NCBI GenBank assembly: GCA_016584305.1 | Contig: JACEEZ010020504.1 | Span: 1 to 64,000, forward strand | Source of the DNA: Chionoecetes opilio | Taxonomy: Eukaryota > Arthropoda > Malacostraca > Decapoda > Majidae | DNA length: 64,000 nt | Direction of reading: 5' to 3' | Shown here: one piece after another, positions 1 to 12,885 of the stretch | How positions within the stretch are numbered: position 1 is the stretch's first letter | How the letters are laid out: each line of letters begins with the position of its first letter | Notes under the pieces: model-generated | What the model saw: the letters and a program-made list of their open reading frames with translations, nothing else | Told to the model about the DNA's origin: nothing | Databases searched by the model: none | Program-made: the position numbers and the translations under genes

Positions 1-860
1 AACAAAAACCCGCAGTATAGTTTTGGAAAATTTTTGACACGGACTAGAATTTTCTCACAATGGACCCTCCCCCAAAAAACTACGTCAGGTTTTTTTTACA
101 TCTGGCTTGTGGGGTTGGGGGGTCGCGGCGGGGACCTCGAAGGGAAAAACTACGGCGATGGAAGAATTTAGAGTTTTTTGCCGAAATTGATTTTCCCAGG
201 TGCATATTCGTGCTCGTTCTCGCTGAAAACTTTTATAGAGAAGCCCCCAGGAAATGCTGATAGCAGAGGCTTCAAAACCCAAAAGAAAACAAGAGCAAAC
301 AGAGCCTCGTAAAAAGGTAAAAACGGTGGGTACGTAATGTGTCCCTACCACTTGCTTACTTTTTAATGAGACTCTGCGTGATGTTTTTTTTAGAACCTTT
401 GCACATAACCATCATTCAGGTCTTCTCTATGTTGTCAGCGAGAACTGAAATATAGCACCTGGAAAATTCAATTTCCCCCAAAACAATCGAAATTTTTCAG
501 CTCGTAGTCTTTCTTTGAAATTGTACATATTCATGGTTATGATATATTAAAAATACCTTATTAATTTGAGTTCCTTTTTTTTGTCTTTCTCATAATAAGT
601 AGGGACTCTAGTTTAAAAGTGTTTTTGACGACCCAAAAATACTCTTGAGTCTATACCAAATCACCAATTTTTGCTTTTTTACTTTTTACCCATCCATAAA
701 AAGTTAAAAACCAGGTGACATTCCCCATCCTTCCCTCAGGACCTGGTCTGTCTCTACCGAATTTTATCCCTACACAATCAGGAATGCGGTAGGTCCCCAC
801 GCTCTGTCCCAGCCCCCGTATATTTAGGCGGGGCGTTTTTTAAGAAAATCGCTGGGCCAT
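1..860. other. AT-rich stretch, nothing recognised
   Basis: No coding sequence, RNA gene or repeat that I can name. Short T and A runs dominate and the consensus looks noisy. Short reading frames here have no recognisable motif. Confidence 0.4.
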
Positions 861-904
861 ATTTTGATGGGAGGCTTTTCAACTTTGTCAGGTAACTTTT
901 TATA

Positions 905-1085
905 CCTTGACCCCCCCCTTCCGACCACACCCCCCCCCAAGGGGCTCGGCCTTCCCTTCATGACCATCACCCCCACCAAGGGGGGTCGGGCCCCCTTCAT
1001 GACCCTCACCCCCCACCAAAGGGGCTCGGGGTCCCCCCTTGGTGGCTCGGGTCCCCAAGGGGCCTCGGCGGGGGCCCCGAGCGCG
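905..1085. repeat. GC-rich short tandem repeat
   Basis: A unit of roughly 30-40 bases built round CACCAAGGGG, CTCGG and CCCTTCATGACC recurs about four times with errors. The Pro/Gly-rich reading frames over it on both strands follow from the repeat and are not genes. Confidence 0.6.
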
Positions 1086-1319
1086 GTAAAATTTGGGGCC
1101 CCAAAAACCGGGAAAAAAGAGAGGCAATCCCAAAAGTATCAATTTTGTTTTTTAAATTATTTACACACTTTCAGCAAAAAAAAAAAACCCCATTTGCTCC
1201 CCCAGGGGGGAAATTTTTGTGAAAAAGCTTTGGCACTTTTAAAGGGGTTTTGGTTCTGAGGGTTAAAATTCCACAAAAGTTGGGGGGTTCCACAGGCCAC
1301 GTTTACCTTTTTCTATTAT

Positions 1320-3070
1320 TTTTAGCCATTATATTGTGCAGTGTTATTTACTTTCGGTAACCAAAAAAATAACTTTTTTTAAAAAATTGTAGGTTAGGTT
1401 TTGTTTAATTGGTTAGGGTTTGATTTAGGGCATGTTAAGGGTTAGGTTTGGCTTAGGTAGGTTTGGATTAGGTTTTTGTAGAGTTATTTGGGTTAAAAAA
1501 CCAAAATTTTGTTGGTGCGCGATTGCCCGGGTGGTTAACTTTCTCTCTAAAAATTTTTCCGTCGCAAATCATTACTTTCAGAGATATAAGATGTTTTTAG
1601 TAGGAAGGAGGTATAGGAGACATGAAGGTAAAATTCTAGAGTCCTTTCCCACCCTTATTAGTGGGCTTTTTTCCTCCAGACCTTCACAGATCCCTTCAGA
1701 TACCTCTAAACAAGTTTCCCCAACCGGGGTTCCCCGAACCCTAGGGTTCCGGAGGGATCGTTTGGGTTCCGAGAGAAACGTGATAAATTAGGCTAATCAT
1801 AGGGAAAGCATTTTTTTTCTTTTTTGTGTTAATTTCATATTTGTAATTTTACTATACACGTATGGCATATTCTTGGATAATTCTTGGGGATTAAATAAAG
1901 GCTTCAACCTATATATCCCCCTTTGAAAGTATAATAATCATTATATAATCATAATAATATATTAGCGACGTCTATATGGCGCCAGTGTGAAAACCGCCCT
2001 TTAGTGGTCAGTGGACAGTAGCTGTACGTGAAAGGATTCGTGTAACATCAAGTGACTCACTCGAGTACATGACGCCCTACACGGGCTCCATTAGTCCTGT
2101 CTGTGCTTCCTGGGGGTGCAGGCACACTCCCTCATTCCCCACCCTTATTTATAAATGTTCCCATCCTTTAAGGGGTGTTATATAATTTTAAAAATCTAAG
2201 TACTGATATGATTATTTTGTTCGTTTATGAAATTTGTATGTTTTCTCTCTCTTTCTCTCCCTCTCTCTTTTAAAAGGGTTTAGTTTTTCCCTTGTTTCGC
2301 CCTTTATTTGCTTAGTTAAAATTTTTTTAAAGTTTTTTTTTAAAGTTTTTTTATTTTCCCCTTTTTATATTTATTTTTCATTATTTTTTTTTTTCCCCGA
2401 AATGTTTTGCCCCACCCAATGTGGCGATTTTTGGAAGAAGAAAAACCCGGACAATTCTGATTTTGGAAAGTGGTAAAAGTCGAAATCTTCGACAAATTTC
2501 CCCTGCACAAATTGCAACTTTTGGGGCCCCAAAAAAGGCCCTTTAAAATAAATGTTTTTTAAAAATGGGGTTTACATGGGCCTGGGTGATCCAATTTGGG
2601 TTCAAATTTCCTTTTGTCCCTTTCGTTTTGGGGCCCCAAACAATTTTTCCAAAAAAGGGCAATGGCTCCAGAAAAATTAAAAAGAACTTCAGAAAACCCC
2701 GGTCATATGAAAAAATAAAAGTCCCTGTTTAAATTTTAAAAGGCTTTGGAACCCTAAAAAAAACAAGTACAGTTTTTGTGAAAAAAAACCCAGTGTCGGT
2801 CAAAACCCCTAAAGAACCCAAGTTTATTTTTTACCCCAGATTTGTTTTTCTTTTGTAAACACAGTAGTGTACAAACATAACGGAATAGTATACTTTACTT
2901 CATCCTGGGGTTTGCTTTATCTATGTAGTAGCTGTGTCTAAAAAATATTTAAAAGAATGGTATATTTTTTTCATAAAAAATTTTTTTCCCTCTTTTCTTT
3001 TGTGGCAGCACTCTGGTAAAGATAAAAAAATTTTTCCCGGAAGAAATAGGTCACTTTTTTTGGGGTTTTT
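1320..3070 (+). repeat. Dispersed repeat R1, copy 1
   Basis: This stretch is repeated at about 40540-42200 in the same orientation, with many homopolymer differences. Shared landmarks include GCGCGATTGCCCGGGTGG, the phrase around TTATTAGTGGGCTTTTTT, and GAACCCTAGGGTTCCG. A fragment of it lies inverted at about 45700-45925, and its last part (around GCAGCACTCTGGTAAAG, 3005) lies inverted at 6300-6540. It has no readable open frame. It is probably a non-autonomous or decayed transposon; class unknown. Confidence 0.75.
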
Positions 3071-3071
3071 C

Positions 3072-5232
3072 CCATAATAAAATTTTTCACTCTAAAATTA
3101 GAAAACAAACTTAAAAATAAAAGAAAAAAATTTTCAAATTTTTAATAGATAAATTTTTTTTCTTTTTTTTAAAAATTTCCAATTTTTTCAGGAAGTTCTT
3201 TTTTTAATTTTAAGTTCAATTTTTTAATTTGAATTCCAGATTTTTTAAAATTTTAAACCTTTTTTGTTTTAAATTTATAAACTTCAGTTGTTTTAAATTT
3301 AAAAAAAATTTTCAGTTTTTTTAAATTTTAAACTTCAGTTTTTTAAATTTTAAAATTTCAGTTGTTTTAAAGTTAAACTTTCTTTTTTTTGGGGTTTTTT
3401 TTAATTTAAAGTTCATTTTTTTTAATTTTGAAGTTCATTTTTTTAAATTTTGAAGTTCATTTTTTAAAAATTCCAATTTAATTTGAATTTTTTTAATTGA
3501 TTTTTTTTAAAAAGTTTGATTTTTAGACCTTGGGTTTAATTTAAAATTTTCAGTTGTTTTAATTTGAAGTTTTTTTTTTTTAAATTTTGAAGTTCATTTT
3601 TTTTTAAAAATTTTGAATTCATTTTTTAATTTTGAAGTTCAGTTGTTTTTAAGTTTTGAAAGGATTCGGGTTGTTTTAATTTGAAGTTCATTTGTTTAAT
3701 TTAAAATTCAGTTGATTTAATTTGAAGTTCAGTTGTTTAATTTTGAAGTTCTTTGTTTTAATTTGAAGTTTCGGGTTGTTTTAATTTAAAGTTAAATTTG
3801 ATTTAATTTAAAGTTCAGTTGTTTTAAAATTTGAAGTTCAGTTGTTTAATTTAAAGGCACCGGATTTTTTTTGGGTTTTATTTTTTTTTGAAATTCGGGT
3901 TTTTAATTTTTTGGGAAGTTAAATTTGTTTTAAATTTGAAAGTTCTTTTTGGATTTAATTTAATTTCATTTTGTTTTAAAATTTAAATTCAGTTGATTTA
4001 ATTTAAAGGGAAAGTTTTTTAAATTTTGAAGTTCAGGATTTTTTAAATTTAAGTTCAGTTTTTAATTTTGAAGTTTTTTTGATTTAATTTGAATTTCAGT
4101 TGTTTAAATTTGAAGTTCAGTTGTTTTAATTTTGAAGTTCATTTGTTTTTAATTTAAAGGGTTCAGTTTTTTTAATTTTGGAAGTTCAGTTGTTTTAAAA
4201 TTGAAGTTCATTTGAAAAAATTTTTAAGGGGTTAAGTTGTTTAAATTTGAAGTTGTTGTTTTAAATTTTTGGAATTTCCCATTTATTTAATTTAAAGGGT
4301 TTCAGTTTTTTTAATTTTGAAGTTCGGGTTGTTTTATTTGAAGTTCTTTGTTTTAAAATTTTAAGTTCAGTTGTTTTAATTTGAAGTTTTTGTTTAATTT
4401 AAATTTCCCGGTTTTTTTAAATTTTGAAGTTCAGTTGTTTAAATTTTTAAGGGTTCCCGTTTTTTTTTAAATTTGAATTTCAGTTGTTTAAATTTTAAAA
4501 TTTCATTGTTTAAATTTTTAAAGTTCAGTTGATTTTTTTTGAAGTTCTTTTTTTTTAATTTGAATTTTCTTTTTGATTTAATTTGAAGTTCAGTTGTTTT
4601 AATTTGAAGTTCATTTTGTTTTTAATTTGAATTCATTTGTTTTTAATTTAAAAGGTTCAGTTTTTTAAAAATTTTAAAATTCATTTAAATTTAATTTAAA
4701 GGTTAAGGTGATTTTTTTGGGGTTGGGGGAAGTTCTTGATTTAATTTAAATTTCATTTTGTTTTTAAAAAATTGAAGTTCATTTTGTTTTAAATTTGGGA
4801 ATTTCAGTTGAAAAAATTTTGAATTTTCCGTTTTTTAATTTTGAATTCATTTTGTTTTAATTTAAAGTTCATTTGTTTTAAATTTTGGGAAAGTTCATTT
4901 TGTTTTAATTTGAAGTTAAATTTGATTTTAATTTTTTTGAATTTCTTTGTTTTTAATTTGATTTCGTTGATTTTTAATTTTTGGGAAGTTCAGTTTTTTT
5001 TAAATTTGAATTTTCAGTTGTTTTAATTTGAATTTCCCATTTGTTTTATTTGAAGTTCAGTTTTTTTAAATTTGAAGTTCATTTGATTTAATTTGAAGTT
5101 CAGGGTTGTTTTAAATTTTGTAGTTCATTTTTAAATCAAATTTGAAGTTCAGTTGTTTTAATTTAATTTTCGTTTTTTTAAAAATTTGAAGTTCATTTTT
5201 TTAAAAAAAAAATTTGGGAGTGAAAAGGTGCC
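3072..5232. mobile_element. Foldback-like element with 21-bp repeat arms, long copy
   Basis: The core is a degenerate tandem array of about 2 kb, unit approximately TTTTAATTTGAAGTTCAGTTG (21 bases). The left end reads TTTTTCACTCTAAAATTAG and the right end GGGAGTGAAAAGGTG, inverted versions of each other. The first 100 bases carry the unit in reverse orientation (AAACAAACTT), so the element has a short inverted left arm and a greatly expanded right arm. The same ends bound shorter arrays at 5907-6283 and 42207-42435. Structurally this resembles Drosophila foldback elements, whose inverted repeats are built of short tandem units. It encodes nothing. Confidence 0.65.
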
Positions 5233-5285
5233 CAATTTTTCCCTCCAAATTTCCGGAAAGGTCTCATGATTTTTTTTTTTTATAA

Positions 5286-5649
5286 CAGGGGGGGGAAAAG
5301 CCCGGCCCCGGGGGGCCGATAAGGCCCGAAAAAAACCTTTGGCCCGGGCCCTCCCAAAGGGGCAACAAAAGATGAGACCCCCGCAACCTAAATCTAGTTT
5401 TTTTTCATAACCAAAAATCCGTTATAAAGTGCATACTTATAACGAAATTTTTTAAGGGAAAAAACACATCCATTAGGGGAGGGATAGGAACATAGATGAG
5501 GGGGACCACGTAAAATTTCCCACTAGGGTTCTCGGTAGCAAAAAAAAGCAGGCTGTTTTTTAAAGTTGATATTTTTTGTAGGGGCCCCCCCGAATGATTT
5601 CAGAATTTTCCAAAAGGGCCTTTGGGTAAAAAATGGTTCCCCACCCCTG
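5286..5649. mobile_element. Short non-autonomous hAT-like element, copy 1
   Basis: Starts CAGGGGGGGG and ends CCACCCCTG, inverted termini of the hAT type (CAGGGGTGGGG consensus). Inside the left end is the GGCCCG-rich motif typical of many hAT ends. A copy of nearly equal length lies at 42496-42856. The flanks (TTTTATAA left, GTATAAAG right) are consistent with an 8-base target duplication blurred by sequence error. There is no coding capacity. Confidence 0.65.
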
Positions 5650-5906
5650 GTATAAAGCATTTTAATATTAATCGGGGTACGGGTTTCCCCGGGAAAACAA
5701 AAAAAACACCCACTACATTTTTCAACTGTGACAAAAAAATTAAAAACTCCCAACTAGATTGAATTTTTTCACTTCAGTAAACAATCAAATTCGCCCCCCG
5801 TATCATTAAAACTTTGGATCATTAAAACCTTTTTTCAGACCATTTCAAATTTTAAAACAAAACTTTCCATAATTCAAACCCGGTTCAAATTTCCGGGCCT
5901 TGCTAC

Positions 5907-6283
5907 ACCTTTTCACTCTAAAATTAAAACAACTGAACTTAAAATTAAAAAACTGATTTTTAAACCCCAAAACAATTGAATCTCAAATTAAAAAACTGAA
6001 TTTTTAAATTAAAACTGAATTTTAAAAATTTAAAAAACAACTGAATTTTAAAATTTAAATTTCAACGAATTTTTAAAATTAAAGCAACTGAATTTTAAAA
6101 TTTAAAAAACAATAAAATTAAAATTAAAAAAACTGAACTTCCAAATTAAAAAAATAACTGAATTTCCCAATTAAAATAATTAAATTTTTAAAATTAAAAA
6201 ATTAAAAAAAATTTTTTTAAAATTTCCCATTTGTTTTATTTTGAAGTTCCGTTGTTCTAATAGTAATTTGAGGGGTGAAAGGT
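5907..6283. mobile_element. Foldback-like element, short copy
   Basis: Bounded by TA|CACCTTTTCACTC and GGGGTGAAAGGTG|TA, so terminal inverted repeats are flanked by a TA on each side. The interior is the 21-base unit in its reverse form (AACAACTGAACTT) for most of the length, switching near 6225 to the forward form (TTTGAAGTTCCGTTGTT). It is the mirror arrangement of the 3072-5232 copy: here the left arm is the long one. Confidence 0.65.
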
Positions 6284-6289
6284 GTATTA

Positions 6290-6540
6290 TAAAAACCCCA
6301 AGAAAAAAAACCATATTTCTTTCGGGGGGGGGAAAAATTTTTTTTTTTCTTTACCAGAGTGCCGCCACCAAAAGGGAAAGGGGGAAAAAAAAATATTTAT
6401 GAAAAGTTTACCTTTTTAAAAAAATTTTTTTAAACACAGAAATTAGATAAAGCAAAAAACGGGGATAAAGGTAACCCCATAGCTATTCCTTGTATTTTTA
6501 ATACACATACTGTAGTTTAACAAAAAAAAAACGTTTTTAC
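6290..6540 (-). repeat. Inverted fragment of dispersed repeat R1
   Basis: Around 6350 the sequence CTTTACCAGAGTGCCGCCAC is the reverse complement of the 3005-3020 part of R1, and the homology continues to about 6540 (TAGATAAAGCAAAA against TTTGCTTTATCTA). With copy 1 this gives R1 arms on both sides of the foldback elements. Confidence 0.55.
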
Positions 6541-6900
6541 TTTATAATGAAGGGATATTACCTGATTTCAATAAAAAAAAAGAAAAAAGAAAAGTATAGA
6601 TGCTTTATTAATGGTCTTTTTCTTTTTTTTGTACAAAAAACCCCCTAAAAATTGACATTCGTTATCCCCAAATTGCAAACCCTTTCCCCCGAGCATAAAC
6701 CCCAGAAAACATGTTTTTGGCCCAGGGTTTGCAAGTTCCAAAACCCCGAAATTGGGCCCGTGTTTGGCGAAATGGCATTATAAATGCAGCATTCTCCCAG
6801 TGGGTGCTGCTTTCGTTTAACTCTGCTGTGTCATACCGCCTGTGGGGGGTTCATAGCACCCAAATTACCCTCCCCAGTTTCCGCCTTCATAGCGGTTTTC
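6541..6900. other. Unassigned stretch
   Basis: A 75-codon open frame from 6711 shows no motif I recognise and lies in a noisy region. I do not call it a gene. Confidence 0.3.
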
Positions 6901-9900
6901 ATGTTTTTCCCCAAACCCCTTTTCCCAGGGGGTTTTAAGGGAGCACTACTTTAGGGGCTTGCCCGTAAAAAATTTTGACACCCTCGAATTCTTCCTCCTC
7001 AACAACATTTTTCAGGCCACCTTTAAAACGGGTGCTTTCCAACAGACAAAAACCCAATTTTTTTGCGGGGGCTCGGTAATTTGGGTGCGGAGCTTAAGTG
7101 GTTTATAAACCCCCGGGGGCTTTTTCGTCGAACCAAACAGGCTTTTGGGCCCTTGACCTGTTTGACAACACTTTCTACCCCACGGTTGGGCCCAAACCCC
7201 GTTTCCCCCCAAACCCAAACCCCAACAAAAAATGGCGGAGGGACATAACCCGCCCAGGAAGAATTTTTGTAGTTTATGGGGCATGATGTTTCATGGGGAA
7301 AAGGACGGCCGTGCACGAGACGTTTGACCCCCAAGAAGAAAACGAAAGCTCCCCGTAAACATTAGCTAGTGTATCCCCCTTTAGAAAAGGAGGAAGCGAA
7401 GTACCTAATGTCCGGTTTTAAAACCCGTCTGGGGCTGCCATGGCAGGTTCCTCCCCGGGGCCCCGTGGCAACCAGGGGAAACCCGGGGGGGACGAAGAGT
7501 CCTTCCCAAACCCTTTTTCCCCCCCACCGCCAGGGGGGCGTGCACAATTCCTTGGGCCGGAAAGGGGTCTGGAAAAGGCCCCCCCGCCCCGGGACCCGAA
7601 AAACCCAGCCCCCTAAAACACGATTTTGGTTCAGGGTTCTTTCCTCCTCCGAGCAGCCTCGGGTTGCGCGATTTTCCCGCCAACCCCCAGCAGGGCCCCT
7701 AAATCCCCTCCCCCTCCCCCCCCCTGGGTAAGTAAAATCCTCGTGGGGGAGACCCGCGCCCTAGGAAAACCCGGTTGTGCCCTAATTTTGGGTGGTCTGG
7801 GAACACAACATCCCCAAGGTTCCAGATCGGGGAAAACCACCTTTCCCCCTAGGGATTTTTGGGGGGGGGTTAACCTGCCGCAGGGCCGCCGTGCGGCCCT
7901 GACCACCTTTCCCCGCCAGGGTGGGGCCCCTGGATGACAAACGCCCCTCGATGATTTTCCGGAAAGCATTTCCCGGCCCTTTTTTGACGGTGGCGAGGGG
8001 GGTCGAGATCACCTGGACCCCGGGCCCCCCCAATCTACCCAGGGCCCCCCACTGGGAAAGGGGTTACTCTCAAGGGGGGGGGGACCCCTTCCCCCAACGA
8101 AGGTGTCCATTTTTCCCCCTTTGGTGTACGGGGAAACCCCCCCTTTACCTCCTCCCCCTGCTCCCACTGCTCTGGGTCCCATGGGATTGGGCCCCTCCCT
8201 AAAACACCTGTAGGTCCCCGGGGCGGTGCTCCCTTTGCAGGGGCCTAAACCCATGCCGGCGTAAGGACATCAACTGCACCAGGCCCTTCCGCGTTTTCCA
8301 GTGGGGGGGACCCAGGGGGCCCAGGCCCTGCGCCCCTGCTCATTTCAATCGCCGGGCCCAGTACTTATGTTTGATTTGGGGCCGGGAGGGAAGCCCCGGA
8401 AACGACATCAAAAAAGCAGCTGAGGGACCTCGACTTTCCTTTACCCTTCTGGTTTTCCCGCAGGCCACAACCATCGCCCCCAAGCCCCACCATTTCCCAC
8501 CTAATTTTCCCCAAATGCTACGGAAGTCCACCCGGTCTGCCCTATTCCGCCATCACCACGGGGAATAGGTAGGGGCTTCCCTGCAGGGGGCCCAGGAGGG
8601 GATCCTCCTTGCCGCGGGGACCCCAGGGGTCGAGCCGGGAGTTTCCGGCAACACCCCTCCTCCTCCGGCACGCCGCCCGCTTTCAACCAGGTACACCCGG
8701 GGGCCGTGGGGGATATCGGGCCCTTCCCAGCCCGCCCCCTCCGCTCTCAAAATCTCAAACCGGGATTCCCCCATCCACCATTGGGGGTTGAGGTCCACCA
8801 GCCCACGGTTTCCCCATCCCACCGGGAAAAAGGCCCAAAAAGGACGTCCCTTTCCCCGTGTGCCCCCCCCTTGCCTACGTTCCCCCCCCTCCCCCCAAAA
8901 GGGACTCCCCCCCCCACCCCAAGATCCCCCTTTCCCAGCTCCCACCCCGCTTCCCCCCGCCTCCCCCAAACGGATGGGTCATTCCCCCCCTTCTTCACCC
9001 TCCCGGGAATGGTTACCACCTTTACCGGGGGGGTTTTCCCCGAGGGCCAAAACCATCCTCACCTACTTATGGCCCACCCTCTCCAGGGCTAAATTTCTTC
9101 TCTATTTCAAAAAGAATTTTGGCCCTCCCCTTTTCTCCTCGGGAAGGGCCGACTTCTTTAAAAGGACAGGGGAAACTGCACCCCTACCTCCCGGGACAAA
9201 TTTCCCGGGTTGGTGGCCCGGGTTGTGGGGAAAACCTGGTTTCCCCCCTCACCTCGCCCTAAAACCCTCCCGGGGTTTATTTCATCCAGGCGGGACCGCC
9301 AACAGGGCCGTGGTTGGGTGTCCCTGTTTTCCCCTTTCCGCGCGTCCTGCAAACCCTCCCCTTTTTCCCCCTTTCCTCGGGGCCCGGGGGGGAAAAACCT
9401 GGGGGTACCCGCTGGGGGGTTTAGCCTAAAAGGGGGTTGGCTAAACCTTTGGCTTTTGGTGTAAAAACCCGGGTTTGGTGCCGCCTTTTCCCCGGGAAAA
9501 TAAGCATTTACATCGCCTCTTTTTCCTCCCCGGGTGATCATCTGGGGGACTTAAAATTGCTCACCACCAGTGCTGGAACCCTGACTTCCCCCTCCATCTT
9601 GGGAAAACACTGGGGGGAATCCCTTGTTTAAATTTATTTTGTTCCCCCAATTGCCCCTTGTTAAAACCCCCCGGCCTGGGCCACGGTTAAACCCCCACAC
9701 TGGTGCTTCCACTTTCCGGATCTCTTAACCCGGTGACCCCAGTTTTTTCAACACCTCCCCCTTCTCCCCCCGGGGCCCCCTACAGGGGAGCAAACCAACC
9801 TCCCTTTTCCTGACCTCGGCCCACCGCCCCCCCCAAAAGGCCCCCACCCGGGCCCGCCTCCCCCGGGTGGAAATCTCCCCTTCCGAGGGGCCCCTTTTTT

Positions 9901-12885
9901 TTGGGGAAAAGCCCCCCACCCCTTAAACCGGGGTTTTTCCCCAAACTTCCCCTTTTGAGGAGCGGCGAGTAAATACAACAGCCCACTGACCGCTGCGGGT
10001 GCGGCTCCCTTTCCCACCGGGCCCCCACACGTCGCACACCCCGTTCCCCCGGGGAAGCCTTGGGGAATGACGTTGTGAAAAACCCCGGTCGGGCCCCCGG
10101 GTCAAGCCTGGATTCGGGGCGGGGAAACACCCCCTTGACAGGGGGGCAACGATTACCGCCTTTTTAAACGCCCCTCCCAAGCCCCATCCTAAAGGGCCCA
10201 GAGGAGGGGCAGGGGGTTCCCCACTGCTCCCTCCCTCTCCTCTTTTTTCCCCCAAGAAAACCCCGGATTTTCCTGCACTCTATGGGGGGCAAAAAGGCGC
10301 GTAAACCCCATCCCCTGACAAACGGGGGCTCGGCCCCTTGGTTGCCCCCCAAAAGGGCGGGAGGCCCGGGCCCCCCCAAACTCCCCACCTGCAAATTGGG
10401 CCTTCCCCCTCCTTTTTCCCCCCCTTTTGGGGCCGCCCTCCACCGTGCTGTCTCCATTTCCCAAATTCATCCCCAGGTTTTCCGGTTTCCCCTCAAAACT
10501 TTTAAACCCGGGGGGAAAGGGATGCGGCCCTGCCCAACGCCTTGCCGGAAGCCCAGCGGGGCCGCCCACATTCCTTAAGACCCCTCACCCACCTCCCCCC
10601 CCCCCCCTACAGGGAAGCCTTCCCTCCTCTACAACCCAGCGGGGAAACCCCCGGGGCAGTTCCCCACCTTTTTGGGAAACCCCTCTGTTCTCATACCCTT
10701 CCCCAAACCCGGAAAAGATCCGTCGCTCCCGTTTTCCCCTCCGGCCCTTTGGGCCCCCCTCTCCTGCATTGGGAAGCTGTGGAGCCCCCTTGGGGACCAC
10801 AGCCTACCTGGTGGCTGGAGGAAAACCCCTTGGGGGGAGGAGCAGTCCCGGCTTTCGCCCCCGTAGAGGCCCCCTGGATGTGCGGGGCCCCAACGGGAAT
10901 CCCAATGTCTGGGGGACCCCTACCATCACCCCCGGTCATGCTCCCATCTTCATTGACCGGAAAGGACCCTTTCCCGAAACAGCCCCAAACATGAGGGTAT
11001 CCTCTACAAGTTTTGGGCCCGGGATGGGCATTACCGGGGCCACCCCCTTTCATGGGTCCGGGGAAATTTCCTTTAAAGGGCCAAATCCTATCCGGTTTCG
11101 GGGGGTCCCTCCCTTTTCACCATCCCGGCCCCCCTTCGCAAAGGCGTCCTCAAGGCCCCCATCCTCCGCCTCCCATTCCCAAAGTCCTCCCTTGACCTTC
11201 GCATTCCCCCCCACTCGCCCCCTCCTCATCACGCTGACGGGCATCCATTTTCCCGCCGGGCCCAAAACCCTTGGGCCCGGCGCCCGACCCCCCTGCAAGA
11301 GGCGGCGACCTCCCTCGTGGGCCGGGTGCCCCCCTGGGGGGTTTAAAAGGGAGTGCCCCCAAAAGCACGCCCTTTTGTCTTCACTCTCAAAGGGGGCTTT
11401 CCCCCCCCACCTACACTCCCTCTCTGCGCCGGGCAGTTCCCCCTTTCCCAGGGCCCCACACCTTTCCGGGGGCTTGGGGGTGGGGTCCCCGCCTCTCCTG
11501 GGGGCCCGGGGAAAATAGCCCAAATTTCCCCACCCCTGCAACAAACCCCTTTGACGTTATGAAACGGGTTGGCCGGTGTCCGTTGGGGTGCCAACCGGGA
11601 TCTCCTCCTCCGTACTATCTTGCCACCGTTAGACCCAAAAAAGATGTACGGCAAACAGCATTTATGGGGCGGGGGCACGGCTGTCCTCCCCAGCTGGATC
11701 CCCCTCCAAATGCTGCCCTTCAAATTTTGATGGGGGCCATGAAATCCTCTCCGTTACTCCCTGCAAAGCTGAATTTGGGATCCTCCCCCCCGTCAAACCC
11801 CAGAAGGGAGGCCCCTTTTGCCAGCACTACCCCCCGCCTCTGTGCTTGCCCCCGGCTCACCCCCTTGCTACCCCTCTACGCCCAAATCTGGGTGGACCAT
11901 CACACAAATGTTTTGGGCCTTTCCGGGGGCCCGACAACCACTGTGGTTTAGAGCCCTGCTGGGCCCCCACCGTCTTCAGCCTATCCCACCACCAAACCCC
12001 CAAAACCCAAACCCCCCACACTCTCCCCTTTCCCCCCCCGGGCTGGAAAACCTCCTCCCAAATTTTAAAAACCCCGCACCTTCCAGCCCTCCCCTCCCTC
12101 GGGGACTCTGTAGGCATTCTGGCGGGAAAGCTATTTAGACAATGGACAAGACACTGTACCACCACCCTATTTAAGCCCCTTTTACCCAAAGGTTCCCCCA
12201 CCCCGTCACCCCTTTCTACGGCGGCCCGGCCCTATACGCCCTACCAACTCCATCTGGGAGGACATGGACCCCCCAACCCGGAAAACAAAGTCCTGATGCG
12301 GAACTCAAAGGCCCCCAGAGGCCGTCCCCCCAAAAAACCCCCACCCTGTTCCCTACCAAGGGCCAAAGGGTGTGATTTACCCATCCCTCCCTAAATCCCC
12401 CCTCCTCCTCTCCCCCCTACCCCCCCCTCATCCAAAGGCCCTCGTCCACAAACCCCCCCCGAGGGCCCTCCTTTCCCCCTTTTCCCCAGAGGGTGGGATA
12501 TTTTCTTTCAGTGGGTTCCCTCCCACGCTTTTATCCCCGGGAACGGGTAGCGGATTTTTTGCTGCCAGGCTGGCCTTTTACAGAGGTAAAAACCAAAAAA
12601 CCCCCCCTTTGCCGCTCTCCGCGGCCACACTCCTATTCCCGGGTCTGCCGCTCCACCCGGAAAAACACCCCTCGGCGATGCCCTCCGGGATCCCCCCCAT
12701 GGGCCCAAAAACCGCAGTGGGGCTTTTCCCCCCAGCCTGGGTAAGGAAAAAGTCCCATGTCCTTGATGCACCCCCCTTAAACCCCCTCCGCTGGGGGCCC
12801 CCAAAGACCCCTACGGCCCCACTTTCACCGTCTTTTGGGCTGTCCCCACCCCCCCCCCCTGGGGGCATGAATTTCCGGAGAAATA
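6900..12885 (+). mobile_element. GC-rich block, probably body of a long LINE
   Basis: About 6 kb of C- and G-rich sequence with runs of C4-C10 and G4-G10, unlike the AT-rich surroundings. Dozens of overlapping Pro/Gly/Arg-rich open frames occur on both strands; they are expected from the composition and none shows a catalytic motif. The block runs directly into a LINE 3' tail (12886-13175), so the simplest reading is a near full-length plus-strand copy of that LINE whose frame has been destroyed by consensus errors. I could not find an endonuclease or reverse transcriptase motif, so the assignment rests on continuity and composition only. Confidence 0.4.

Noticed and set aside
1390..1480. GGTTAGG-type runs as an interstitial telomere (TTAGG)n
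   Set aside because: GGTTAGG and GGTTTGG pieces are irregularly spaced and recur within R1 at 40620-40690, so they are part of that repeat.
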